DNA of 30,219 nucleotides. It comes from an uncultured Blautia sp. GTDB lineage: Bacteria; Bacillota; Clostridia; Lachnospirales; Lachnospiraceae. The translations under genes and the position numbers were made by a program. The notes under the pieces are model-generated. The model worked only from the letters and a program-made list of their open reading frames with translations. It searched no databases and had not been told where the DNA came from. Shown piece after piece: positions 7,164 through 15,362 of this stretch (its first letter is position 1; each line of letters opens with the position of its first letter). Where the stretch lies: NCBI GenBank assembly GCA_900556555.1, contig USPF01000027.1, forward strand, positions 1 to 30,219, written 5' to 3'.

Positions 7164-7841
7164 TTAATGATTAGTTTGTTTTTCTTCTTCGTTCTCAGCC
7201 TGCAATTCCTGGTTCAATTCCTCAACCGCCATGCGGAAACCATTCTGTGCAGCTTTGATTCGCCAGAAATCTGCTTTTTCTACATCTTTCTCTACACCTT
7301 CTCCGTAGCGGTACAGTACAGAGAGATTGTACTGTGCAGCAGGAATCTGGGCATTCGCAGCTTTTTCAAAGAGCTGGAAGGCTTTCTTTGGCTCATAAGG
7401 AAGCAGTTCTCCGGAAAGAAACTGGGCGGCCATGAAGCACATAGCACGAAAATCACCCTGGGCTGCTGCCTTTTTATACCATTCCAGAGCCTTGGACAAA
7501 TCCGGTTTTACACCGATTCCTTCTTCATAACAGCGGCCCATGTTATAAAGTGCATTCATGTTATTGCTTTTTGCGGCTTGTTCCATGTATTGGAAGGTCT
7601 TTTTATCATCCTTTTCTACACCTCTTCCCTGAGCATACATCATAGAAAGACGCATGGCAGCTTCCACGTGTCCTTTTTTTGCGGCTTTTTCGTACCAATG
7701 AGCAGCCTGCACATAATCTACAGAGGTGCGGATTCCGTTTTCATAATAATACCCCACTCCGAAAATCAGATCTTTTTGGCCGTTTTCAGCTAAAATCATC
7801 AATTCTTCTACTGTGAAAATATTGTTATTTTTAATGTCCAT
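7164..7841 (-). CDS. Sel1-repeat (tetratricopeptide-like) protein
   Basis: 225 aa made of about five Sel1-like repeats of 36-38 residues. Examples are DYVQAAHWYEKAAKKGHVEAAMRLSMMYAQGRGVEKD, DLSKALEWYKKAAAQGDFRAM and KKAFQLFEKAANAQIPAAQYNLSVLYRYGEGVEKD (quoted in part). The C-terminus is acidic (ENEEEKQ). There is no signal peptide, so it is probably cytosolic. Sel1 repeats form solenoids that bind protein partners. The partner here is unknown. The start has GGAG at 8 nt spacing and an upstream extended -10 promoter. It stands alone, divergent from smsCB. Confidence 0.85.
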   Translation of the reverse strand: MDIKNNNIFTVEELMILAENGQKDLIFGVGYYYENGIRTSVDYVQAAHWYEKAAKKGHVEAAMRLSMMYAQGRGVEKDDKKTFQYMEQAAKSNNMNALYNMGRCYEEGIGVKPDLSKALEWYKKAAAQGDFRAMCFMAAQFLSGELLPYEPKKAFQLFEKAANAQIPAAQYNLSVLYRYGEGVEKDVEKADFWRIKAAQNGFRMAVEELNQELQAENEEEKQTNH

Positions 7842-7875
7842 ATCTCAAATTCTCCATTTTTTCGTTGTTTTTTCT

Positions 7876-7904
7876 ATTATAACATGCTGAGCCCCATTCT
7901 GAAA
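7876..7904 (-). promoter_or_regulatory. Promoter of the Sel1-repeat gene
   Basis: Minus strand TGTTATAAT (perfect -10 at 7881-7876 with extended TG) and a weak TTTCAG -35 at 17 bp. Confidence 0.6.
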
Positions 7905-7937
7905 CTTGAAATTTAGGAATGTATTGGAAAAAAGACG

Positions 7938-7966
7938 TTTACAATCACAAAATACCTGTATATAAT
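7938..7966 (+). promoter_or_regulatory. Promoter of smsC-smsB
   Basis: TTTACA (7938-7943), 17-bp spacer, perfect TATAAT (7961-7966), 50 bp before the smsC start. The strong consensus fits constitutive expression. No Fe-S or iron regulator site was recognised. Confidence 0.8.
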
Positions 7967-8016
7967 AGAAATCAGACAAAAAATATCTATATTTTATATA
8001 AACGGAGGAAGAAACC

Positions 8017-8763
8017 ATGCTTGAATTAAGAGACGTTTCCTTTCGTGTTCCTGAGGATTCCAAGGAAAAAGAAAAAGGAATTCTGGAACATGTAAGTTTT
8101 ACCCTGGAGGACAATAAATTTGTAGCAATCACAGGGCCAAATGGGGGAGGAAAATCCACTCTTGCAAAAATTATCGCAGGGATTGAAAAACCAACAGAAG
8201 GAAGAATTTTCCTGGATGGAGAAGATATTACAGACTGGAGTATTACTGAGAGAGCGAAACACGGCATCAGTTATGCTTTTCAGCAGCCGGTCCGTTTCAA
8301 AGGAGTAACGGTCTTTGATTTGATTCATCTTGCGGCAGGAAAAGAAATTTCTCTGTCAGGAGCCTGTGAATATCTGTCGGCCGTTGGGCTTTGTGCCAAG
8401 GATTATATTAACAGGGAAGTGAATGCAAGTCTTTCCGGTGGGGAGATGAAGCGTATTGAGATTGCCACTGTTATGGCCAGAGGAACCAGAATGTCTGTAT
8501 TTGACGAGCCAGAGGCCGGAATTGACCTTTGGAGTTTCCAGAACCTGATACATGTATTTGAAAACATGAAACAGAAGAAAAAAGGTTCTATTTTGATCAT
8601 TTCTCATCAGGAGCGAATCCTGAACACAGCAGATGAAATCTTAGTGGTTGCAGATGGAAAACTGGTGAGAAGAGGAAGCAAGGAAGATGTGCTTCCGGCA
8701 TTATTAAATGCGGCAGAAACAGACACAGGATGTGCTGTCTGGCAGAAAGGGGTACAGGATTAA
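8017..8763 (+). CDS. smsC: SufC/SmsC-type ATPase of a minimal iron-sulfur assembly system
   Basis: 248 aa. Walker A GPNGGGKST 40-48, Q-loop 89-90, signature LSGGEMKR 139-146, Walker B MSVFDEPEAGID 159-170, H-loop His197. The signature and the FDEPEAGIDLWS Walker B resemble SufC (SGGExKR, DExxSGLD) but are distinctly divergent. SufC-type ATPases form a soluble complex with SufB/D-type scaffolds and power Fe-S cluster assembly. There is no membrane partner nearby; the next gene, overlapping by 1 bp, is a SufB-like protein. The pair matches the SMS (SUF-like minimal system) layout known from anaerobes. ATG 8017 has GGAGG at good spacing. Confidence 0.85.
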   Translation: MLELRDVSFRVPEDSKEKEKGILEHVSFTLEDNKFVAITGPNGGGKSTLAKIIAGIEKPTEGRIFLDGEDITDWSITERAKHGISYAFQQPVRFKGVTVFDLIHLAAGKEISLSGACEYLSAVGLCAKDYINREVNASLSGGEMKRIEIATVMARGTRMSVFDEPEAGIDLWSFQNLIHVFENMKQKKKGSILIISHQERILNTADEILVVADGKLVRRGSKEDVLPALLNAAETDTGCAVWQKGVQD

Positions 8764-9680
8764 TGGACACAATTCAAAAACAGCTTTTAGAGGCCATTTC
8801 AGGACTTCATGAAATTCCTGCGGGGGCTTATAATATCAGAGCCAATGGAGAAACAGAGGGCAGACAGATTACAGAAAATATTGATATTCTTCCAAGAGAA
8901 GAAGGCGATGGAATTGTCATCAAGATTAAATCCGGAACCAAAAACGAAAGCATGCATATGCCGGTGATTCTCAGTAAAGCAGGCTTGAAAGAAACCGTAT
9001 ATAATGATTTTTATATTGGAGATGACTGCGATGTGACCATTGTGGCGGGATGCGGTATCCACTGCGGAAGTGATGACGGAAGCCAGCATGATGGAATCCA
9101 CAGCTTTTTTATCGGAAAAAATTCAAAGGTAAAATATGTGGAAAAGCATTACGGAAGTGGTGACGGAAAAGGCCAGAGAGTTATGAACCCACAGACCATC
9201 GTGGAAGTGGGAGAAGGCAGTTATATGGAAATGGATACTGCTCAGATTAAGGGAGTAGATTCCACAGACCGTCTTACGAAAGTGAAGCTGGCAAAAGGTG
9301 CTACCATGAAGGTTATGGAGCGTCTTATGACACACGGAAACCAGAGAGCAGAGAGCCGTTTTATCGTAGATTTGGATGGGGAAGATGCAGGGGCAAATAT
9401 CATTTCCCGTTCTGTGGCAAAGGATGAGTCTTATCAGTTGTTCCAGTCCGTATTAAATGGAAATGCGAAATGCAGTGGCCACACAGAATGTGATGCCATT
9501 ATCGTGGGAAATGCAAAAATCAGTTCCATTCCTGAGATTACGGCTAATAATTCTGATGCAGCACTGATCCATGAGGCGGCAATTGGAAAAATAGCAGGGG
9601 AGCAGATTATTAAACTGATGACCCTTGGACTTACCGAGGAAGAAGCAGAGGAGCAGATTATCAGCGGTTTCCTGAAATAG
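8763..9680 (+). CDS. smsB: SufB/SufD-like scaffold SmsB of a minimal iron-sulfur system
   Basis: 305 aa, much shorter than SufB (about 470-495) and lacking its N-terminal region. The core beta-helix and the C-terminal signature are present: CSGHTECD with Cys237/Cys243, then ALIHEAAIGKIAGEQI with Glu271. By alignment from memory these correspond to the E. coli SufB Cys405 and Glu434 cluster-site residues. A second Cys/His-rich stretch, CGIHCGSDDGSQHDGIH (97-113), lies mid-protein. The start at 8763 overlaps the smsC stop (TAATG). One scaffold gene instead of sufB plus sufD, and no adjacent sufS/sufU, fit an SMS system in an anaerobe. Confidence 0.85.
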   Translation: MDTIQKQLLEAISGLHEIPAGAYNIRANGETEGRQITENIDILPREEGDGIVIKIKSGTKNESMHMPVILSKAGLKETVYNDFYIGDDCDVTIVAGCGIHCGSDDGSQHDGIHSFFIGKNSKVKYVEKHYGSGDGKGQRVMNPQTIVEVGEGSYMEMDTAQIKGVDSTDRLTKVKLAKGATMKVMERLMTHGNQRAESRFIVDLDGEDAGANIISRSVAKDESYQLFQSVLNGNAKCSGHTECDAIIVGNAKISSIPEITANNSDAALIHEAAIGKIAGEQIIKLMTLGLTEEEAEEQIISGFLK

Positions 9681-9751
9681 ACGCTTTCTTGTCTTTTCAT
9701 GTAGTATCATAGAAATAACTACTAATTGTATTCGGGAATGAGGGTGTTTTT

Positions 9752-10681
9752 ATGATTTATAACAATGTAAGGCATGAGTGCAATCTTTATAATTTCTTTT
9801 TTGCACCCAGGGGAAACCTGAGGATGATGGAGCTTGGGATGAAGATTACCCAGATGTATCTGAATCCTTTTGACAAGATTATCGGAATCATCGGTGCAAA
9901 GGACTCTGGCAAGAGTATGCTGATCAAGGGAATGTTTCCGGGGATTCAGACCGTAGAAGAGGATGACGAATTTGAAATCCTGAACATGCCGCTGCTGAAC
10001 TCAGATGACGTGGGATTTTACACGCCCAGGACTTTTCATGTAGATGTCCGGGCAGCGAAGAAATATGTGCCTTTGAAGGATATTGCCCAGGCGGTTTTGG
10101 ATGTTACATCTAAAAATAAAAGGGTTATTGTGGAGCATTTTGAAATTTTGTATCCTGTATTGAAAAGAAATGCAGATTTACTGATTGGACTGGGAGAAGA
10201 AGTTTTGGTAACAAGACCTTCCCTGTTTGGTCCTTTGCCTAATAATATTGCGGATATTGTATTCAAATCTTTGATTTACAGGAAAATGGCACACAGTGCG
10301 GAAGATGTCTTTGAATATTGTGTAAAGGACATGGCACGGCCGTTTTATACCCGCTCAGATATTAAACATGGATTCATGATTAATTACAAAGAAAAACCGA
10401 ATTTTGATTTGTATGAGATTGAGGAAAAGATACAGGAAGTAATCCGTCAGGATTTACCTATTGTACCTTGTGGAGAAGAGAGAATCCGGATTGGTGACCA
10501 TGAGATGATCTGTACAGGTCCTCTGATGCATGTAGAAAGCACCGGTAAAATCGAAGGATTTTCTTTGGTAAAAGAGTTTTATCATGAGCCTCGTTTTGAC
10601 GAATATGTGGTTGCCGGAGTAGTAGGACAGCAGGAACATCAAAACGAGTCAGATGAAGAAATCAACGCAATTGAAGTTTAA
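9752..10681 (+). CDS. P-loop protein of unknown function (possible tRNA-synthetase additional-domain-like C-terminus)
   Basis: 309 aa. Walker A GAKDSGKS at 48-55, followed by an acidic segment (EEDDEFE) and VIVEHFE with a possible Walker B-like acidic residue. The second half contains IKHGFMINY, EEKIQEVIRQDLPIV and STGKIEGFSL. I recall Lachnospiraceae proteins of this shape being annotated as containing an alanyl-tRNA-synthetase additional domain. I cannot check that here. The N-terminus (YNNVRHECNLYNFFFAPRGN) is also distinctive. There is no signal or membrane segment. It lies 71 bp after smsB on the same strand and ends in its own terminator. A nucleotide-dependent RNA- or metabolite-handling role is only a guess. 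Confidence 0.7.
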   Translation: MIYNNVRHECNLYNFFFAPRGNLRMMELGMKITQMYLNPFDKIIGIIGAKDSGKSMLIKGMFPGIQTVEEDDEFEILNMPLLNSDDVGFYTPRTFHVDVRAAKKYVPLKDIAQAVLDVTSKNKRVIVEHFEILYPVLKRNADLLIGLGEEVLVTRPSLFGPLPNNIADIVFKSLIYRKMAHSAEDVFEYCVKDMARPFYTRSDIKHGFMINYKEKPNFDLYEIEEKIQEVIRQDLPIVPCGEERIRIGDHEMICTGPLMHVESTGKIEGFSLVKEFYHEPRFDEYVVAGVVGQQEHQNESDEEINAIEV

Positions 10682-10689
10682 AATGAAAG

Positions 10690-10716
10690 AACCCCGGGAA
10701 GAATGCCTGGGGTTTT
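10690..10716. terminator. Bidirectional terminator between convergent genes
   Basis: AACCCC (10690-10695) pairs with GGGGTT (10709-10714), with inner GG/CC pairing, followed by TTAT. It lies between the P-loop gene and the AraC gene. Confidence 0.7.
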
Positions 10717-10717
10717 A

Positions 10718-11623
10718 TCATGGACTGGAAGCAGAGGATGGAAGCATCTCTTTGCGGAACTGTCCGGGGGATACTTTTTTGTGTTGCTGAAATAGTTTGA
10801 TAAAATAACTGGTAGAATTAAAGCCGCATGCCACAGCAATTTCTGTGACAGCAGAGGTGGTGGAGACAAGGAGTTTTTCCGCTTCAGCCAGGCGTATGCG
10901 TGTCACATAATCGCTAAAGCTCATATGAAGAATACGGTTAAAATTTCTTGAAAAATAACTGTAGCTCATACCGCACAGTTTTGCTGCATGGGAGGCTTTT
11001 ACATAGGTATCAAAATGCTCCCGGACATAAGAAAACGCAGGTTCCAATTGTTCTGCAAGTTCTTCGTTTGCCATAAAGTCAGAGGGGAGGACAATGCCCT
11101 GTTTATGCCAGTAACGTAGAATCCACAGGAATACATTTCCGATGTGATTGCGGACTGCCAGCTCAAAGCCATAGTTTTTTTCTTCGTCTTCCCTCAAAAT
11201 TTCTTTTACCCAGAAGGAAACAGAGGTGTCTTTTAGAACCTCATGGGAGATGACCTGTTCCTGATGAGGATATCTTGCCAGAAAAGGGAGCAGATACTGG
11301 AACTTCAGGCGGCTGTAGGTGATCCCATTGTAAATCAGATCCGGTAAAAAACGAATCACATAATAACTTCCACCCGCTGGGGAGAGGCTGTTAATCAGAT
11401 GAACTTCCCCGGATGGAATCAGAACTAAATCACCAGGACCAAAACGTTGATAAGAGTTTCCAAGGTATATTTCAAAATCATTTTCTTTTCCAAATAAAAT
11501 TTCTATATAATCATGATAATGGGCAGGATATACCATGCCCGATTCACAGACGTCTTGAAGATGGCAGATATATTCCAAGGGAATACCATCGATACAGGGC
11601 TTGTTTTCTTTCATATATTCCAT
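10718..11623 (-). CDS. AraC-family regulator, probably of the GH3 gene
   Basis: 301 aa. The N-terminal cupin-like ligand domain spans about 15-130 (HYHDYIEILFG, RFGPGDLVLIPSGEVHLI). The C-terminal double helix-turn-helix covers about 200-295 (AAKLCGMSYSYFSRNFNRIL, TEIAVACGFNSTSYFIKLFQQHKKVSPGQFRK). Such proteins bind sugars or related ligands and activate adjacent catabolic genes. It is divergent from the GH3 glycosidase with 110 bp between the starts, strongly suggesting control of that gene. ATG 11623 has GAGG at about 8 nt. An in-frame ATG at 11614 is possible. Confidence 0.88.
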   Translation of the reverse strand: MEYMKENKPCIDGIPLEYICHLQDVCESGMVYPAHYHDYIEILFGKENDFEIYLGNSYQRFGPGDLVLIPSGEVHLINSLSPAGGSYYVIRFLPDLIYNGITYSRLKFQYLLPFLARYPHQEQVISHEVLKDTSVSFWVKEILREDEEKNYGFELAVRNHIGNVFLWILRYWHKQGIVLPSDFMANEELAEQLEPAFSYVREHFDTYVKASHAAKLCGMSYSYFSRNFNRILHMSFSDYVTRIRLAEAEKLLVSTTSAVTEIAVACGFNSTSYFIKLFQQHKKVSPGQFRKEMLPSSASSP

Positions 11624-11670
11624 ATTCGTAACCTCAACAGGACAAAATTTTTTTATTTTTAAACAGAATA

Positions 11671-11703
11671 ATTATAGCATAGAAGTTCACTGAGGGATAT
11701 AAT
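11671..11703. promoter_or_regulatory. Divergent -10 elements of the AraC and GH3 promoters
   Basis: TATAAT occurs on the plus strand at 11698-11703 (for GH3) and on the minus strand at 11676-11671 (for AraC). Neither has a recognisable -35 at 16-18 bp. That is typical where an activator substitutes for the -35. No clear AraC-type direct repeat was identified by eye. Confidence 0.5.
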
Positions 11704-11733
11704 AAAACCAGAAAAAAGAAAGGACTTATTGCA

Positions 11734-14487
11734 ATGAAAAAAGAATATATGGGAGTGCCCTTAGAAGGGTTTGGAGAAGTGGTAAGAAAAGCAGCTGCAG
11801 AAGGAATGGTACTGCTGAAAAATGAAAATAACATGCTCCCGGTTACGGAAAATGACAGGGTTGCTCTTTTCGGCAGATGCCAGATTAATTATTATAAAAG
11901 CGGAACCGGATCAGGAGGTGCAGTGAATACAGCCTATACCACAAATTTAGTAGATGGTTTCCGTGAGTACAAAAATATTATATTAAATGAAGAACTGCTT
12001 CAGGTATATGAGAAGTGGGTCGGAGAGAATCCTTTTGACAATGCAGGCGGTGCATGGGCCAGCGAACCATGGTTCCAGAAGGAAATGCCGGTTTCTTTGG
12101 AATTAGCTAAAAAAGCCAGAGAAACTTCGAATAAAGCCCTGGTAGTAATCGGAAGGACAGCAGGGGAAGATAAAGACTATGAGGCTGTGGAAGGCAGCTA
12201 TTTCCTTACACAGGAAGAAAAGAAACTTTTAGAAACAGTAGCAGAAGTATTTGAAGATACTGCTGTTATTCTAAATGTTTCCAATATCATTGATATGAGC
12301 TGGCTGGAATGTCTGGAACATAAAGAGCATATCCGCAGCGTTCTCTATACCTGGCAGGGTGGTGTGGAAGCAGGCAGAGCCAGCGCAGATGTGCTGACAG
12401 GTGCTGTTACACCGAGCGGGAAATTGCCGGACACCATTGCATATGATATAAAAGATTATCCAAGTACAGAGAATTTCGGAAATAAAGAGAAGAATTTCTA
12501 TAAAGAAGATATTTATGTAGGATACCGTTATTTCGAAACCTTTGCCCCGGAGAAAGTGCAGTTTCCGTTTGGCTTCGGTCTTTCCTATACAGATTTTTCC
12601 GTAAAGGTACAGCAGGCAAAAATCCAGGGAACAGGAAAAGAGGCAAGAATGATTCTGCAGGTATCCGTGGCAAACATTGGAACTCAGTATTCTGGCAAAG
12701 AAGTGGTACAGGTATATTATGAGGCTCCCCAGGGAAAACTGGGAAAACCGGTTAGAGAACTGGGAGTTTTTGCAAAGACAGAGCTTCTTGCTCCAGGACA
12801 GGAGCAAATTCTGAAACTGGAGCTTCCGGTGAGTTCTATGGCATCTTATGATGACAGTGGAGTGACAGGACATAAATCCTGTTATGTGCTGGAAGCCGGA
12901 AGTTATAAATTCTATGTGGGAACAGATGTAAGAAATACACAGAAGATTCATCTGGAAGAGACAGAAGATTTTGAACTGCCAGAATGTGTTGTAACAGAAG
13001 AACTTCAGGAAGCATTGGCACCGACAGAACATTTTGAACGAATCCGCCCAGGGGAAAAAGGAGAGCAGGGAGTGTACACTCTGCTCAGGGAAGAAGTTCC
13101 GCTCCAGACCATCTCATTAGAAAAAAGAATCCAGGAAAATCTTCCAGAAACGATGGAAATCACAGGAAATAAAGGGATTTCATTCCAGGATGTAAAAAAT
13201 AAAAAAGCGGATTTGGAACAGTTTGTGGCTCAGCTTACAAAGGAAGAATTAGCCATGATCGTAAGAGGGGAAGGCATGTGTAGCCCTCTGGTGACACCTG
13301 GTACAGCATCTGCTTTTGGAGGAACAGCCCCAAGCCTTTACGGTTATGGGATTCCTGTAACGTGTACTGCAGACGGGCCTTCCGGTATCCGCATGGACAG
13401 CGGGCTGAAAGCAACGCAGATGCCAATCGGAACCATGCTGGCAGCAAGCTGGAATCTTCCTATGGTGGAAGAATTGTATGAGTGGGAAGGAAGAGAGCTT
13501 CAAAGAAACGAGATTGATACCTTATTGGGACCAGGCATTAATCTGCACAGAAATCCCTTGAATGGAAGAAACTTTGAGTATTTTTCAGAAGACCCATATC
13601 TTACCGGAAAATGTGGTGCAGCCGTGGTAAAAGGAATCAAAACCAGTGGTGCAGACGCAACTGTGAAGCATTTTGCATGTAACAATCAGGAACTTGCAAG
13701 AAATATGGCAGATTCTATCGTTTCAGAACGTGCCGTAAGAGAGATGTATTTAAAAGGCTTTGAGATGGCAGTGAAAGAAGGACATGCCTGCTCCATCATG
13801 ACTTCCTACAATCCGTTAAACGGACACTGGTCAGCATCAAATTATGATCTGTGTACCACGATTTTAAGAGAAGAGTGGGGATATACAGGAATTGTCATGA
13901 CAGACTGGTGGGCAAAGATGAACGATCCTGTTAAGGGAGGAGAAGCCCATATGAATAATACTGCAGCTATGGTCAGGGCACAGAATGATTTGTATATGGT
14001 AGTTCCAAACGGCGGTTCCCAGGAAAATGAATATGAAGACAATACCTTGGAGGCATTGGAAAATGGAACATTAACCATAGGAGAACTGCAAAGATGTGCC
14101 ATGAACATCTGCCGCTTTATCCTTCATGCACCGGTTTCTGAAAGAAAATTAAAAACACTGGAGGAAATGCAGGAAGAGAACGGGGATTTTGCTTTTGCAC
14201 CAATCAAGATGTATCCACAAAAAGAAACTATGACCATGCAGATTGAGCATGCGGGCAGATATAAATTTCTGGTAAAAACACGCTCCCCGTTATCCTCTCT
14301 TGCACAGTCTTCCAGCAATCTGCTGTTAAACGGACAGCCGGTAGTGACAATTCAGAGCAATGGAACAGAAAATGAATGGGTAATATTAAAATTAAACAAT
14401 ATCCAGTTAGAAGCAGGAACTTATCAGGCAGAATTAGCACCTGTAAAACCTGGTCTGGAAATTGAATGGATTGAAGTGACAAGATAA
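11734..14487 (+). CDS. GH3 family beta-glycosidase with permuted domain order
   Basis: 917 aa. The domain order is reversed relative to most GH3 enzymes. The alpha/beta C-domain comes first (about 10-290: AAAEGMVLLKNENNMLP, GTGSGG, TLVLGR-like VVIGRTAGED). A fibronectin-III-like domain follows (about 335-405: GKEVVQVYYEAPQ, LELPVSSMASYD). The TIM-barrel catalytic domain is next (about 485-800: TCTADGPSGIR, GRNFEYFSEDP, VKHFACN, IVMTDWW with nucleophile Asp724), then a beta-rich, CBM6-like tail (about 830-917). There is no signal peptide, so it probably acts on imported beta-glucosides or related oligosaccharides. It is controlled by the divergent AraC gene and ends at a strong terminator. Confidence 0.9.
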   Translation: MKKEYMGVPLEGFGEVVRKAAAEGMVLLKNENNMLPVTENDRVALFGRCQINYYKSGTGSGGAVNTAYTTNLVDGFREYKNIILNEELLQVYEKWVGENPFDNAGGAWASEPWFQKEMPVSLELAKKARETSNKALVVIGRTAGEDKDYEAVEGSYFLTQEEKKLLETVAEVFEDTAVILNVSNIIDMSWLECLEHKEHIRSVLYTWQGGVEAGRASADVLTGAVTPSGKLPDTIAYDIKDYPSTENFGNKEKNFYKEDIYVGYRYFETFAPEKVQFPFGFGLSYTDFSVKVQQAKIQGTGKEARMILQVSVANIGTQYSGKEVVQVYYEAPQGKLGKPVRELGVFAKTELLAPGQEQILKLELPVSSMASYDDSGVTGHKSCYVLEAGSYKFYVGTDVRNTQKIHLEETEDFELPECVVTEELQEALAPTEHFERIRPGEKGEQGVYTLLREEVPLQTISLEKRIQENLPETMEITGNKGISFQDVKNKKADLEQFVAQLTKEELAMIVRGEGMCSPLVTPGTASAFGGTAPSLYGYGIPVTCTADGPSGIRMDSGLKATQMPIGTMLAASWNLPMVEELYEWEGRELQRNEIDTLLGPGINLHRNPLNGRNFEYFSEDPYLTGKCGAAVVKGIKTSGADATVKHFACNNQELARNMADSIVSERAVREMYLKGFEMAVKEGHACSIMTSYNPLNGHWSASNYDLCTTILREEWGYTGIVMTDWWAKMNDPVKGGEAHMNNTAAMVRAQNDLYMVVPNGGSQENEYEDNTLEALENGTLTIGELQRCAMNICRFILHAPVSERKLKTLEEMQEENGDFAFAPIKMYPQKETMTMQIEHAGRYKFLVKTRSPLSSLAQSSSNLLLNGQPVVTIQSNGTENEWVILKLNNIQLEAGTYQAELAPVKPGLEIEWIEVTR

Positions 14488-14507
14488 AACAGTGTTTTAT
14501 AAAAAAG

Positions 14508-14544
14508 AGAACATTCCTGTGTTTGTGGCAGGAATGTTCTTTTG
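14508..14544. terminator. Bidirectional terminator after GH3
   Basis: Perfect 12-bp stem AGAACATTCCTG (14508-14519) with CAGGAATGTTCT (14529-14540), 9-nt loop, T4 tail on the plus strand and an A-run on the other side. It serves the GH3 gene and the convergent ABC permease. Confidence 0.9.
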
Positions 14545-14546
14545 CG

Positions 14547-15362
14547 TTAATGATATTTCCTGAAATAAAGATTCTGTATCAGAGAAATCACACCGTATAA
14601 GAAAATGGCAATGATACACAGAATCACAATGGCCATCAGCATGGTGGTGAGCTGGAATACCTGGCTTGAATAAATGATCAGATAGCCAAGTCCGCTTTTG
14701 CTTCCAATCATTTCTCCTATGACAATGCCAATCAGAGAAAGTCCGATATTTACTTTCATGATACTTAACATCAAAGGAATGGAAGAGGGAAGAACCACTT
14801 TAAACAAGGCATCTGTTTTTGTTCCTCCAAGGGTGCGGATTAATTTCAGCTTATCAGGGTCGGTTTCGCAAAATCCAGTGTACAGATTTAGGATTGCCCC
14901 AAAGACAGCAACCGAAATCCCTGCGATAATAATCGTTTTCATGCTGCTTCCAAGCCAGACAATCAAAAGCGGGGCAAGGGCAGATTTCGGAAGGCTGTTC
15001 AGCACCACAAGATAAGGCTCCAAAACAGCAGAAAGTTTTGGAAATGCCCATAAAAATACAGCAATGACAATGCCAAGTGCAGTAACCAGAATAAAACTGA
15101 AAAAAGTCTCCGTGAGCGTGACAGAAACATGTTTTATCAGGCTGCCGTCCAGAATCATGTCTTTCATAACCGTAATGATCTGAGAAGGGCTGGAAAAAAT
15201 AAAGGAATCAATGATACCGAGCCTGGCTGTGATTTCCCATAGAAATAAGAGAAAAAGCAGCAGAAGGATACGGAGGAACTGAACCAGATACTGATTCCGT
15301 TTTTCGTGCTGTAAATAATGCTTTTGCTCTTTCGAAACCCCATGCAAATCAACCATGAACAT
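14547..15362 (-). CDS. ABC transporter permease, SsuC/TauC/ThiX class
   Basis: 271 aa, about six membrane helices, with the binding-protein-dependent permease EAA-like loop LIRTLGGTKTDALFKVVLPSSIP and the FSSPSQIITVM motif typical of SsuC/TauC-class permeases (nitrate, sulfonate, taurine, thiamine-precursor uptake). It overlaps the ATPase gene upstream (stop at 15349). GGAAGGAG precedes ATG 15362 at a short spacing, and ATG 15356 in the same frame is an alternative. The substrate cannot be told: there is no binding-protein gene in the pair and no thiamine or sulfur genes beside it. Confidence 0.85.
   Translation of the reverse strand: MFMVDLHGVSKEQKHYLQHEKRNQYLVQFLRILLLLFLLFLWEITARLGIIDSFIFSSPSQIITVMKDMILDGSLIKHVSVTLTETFFSFILVTALGIVIAVFLWAFPKLSAVLEPYLVVLNSLPKSALAPLLIVWLGSSMKTIIIAGISVAVFGAILNLYTGFCETDPDKLKLIRTLGGTKTDALFKVVLPSSIPLMLSIMKVNIGLSLIGIVIGEMIGSKSGLGYLIIYSSQVFQLTTMLMAIVILCIIAIFLYGVISLIQNLYFRKYH

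Noticed and set aside
7116..7793. 225-codon plus-strand ORF
   Set aside because: Lies opposite the Sel1-repeat gene, whose repeat pattern is clear. The plus-strand product is Phe/Leu-rich antisense.
12271..13032. 253-codon minus-strand ORF
   Set aside because: Antisense to the GH3 gene. Cys/Phe-rich composition with no recognisable domain.
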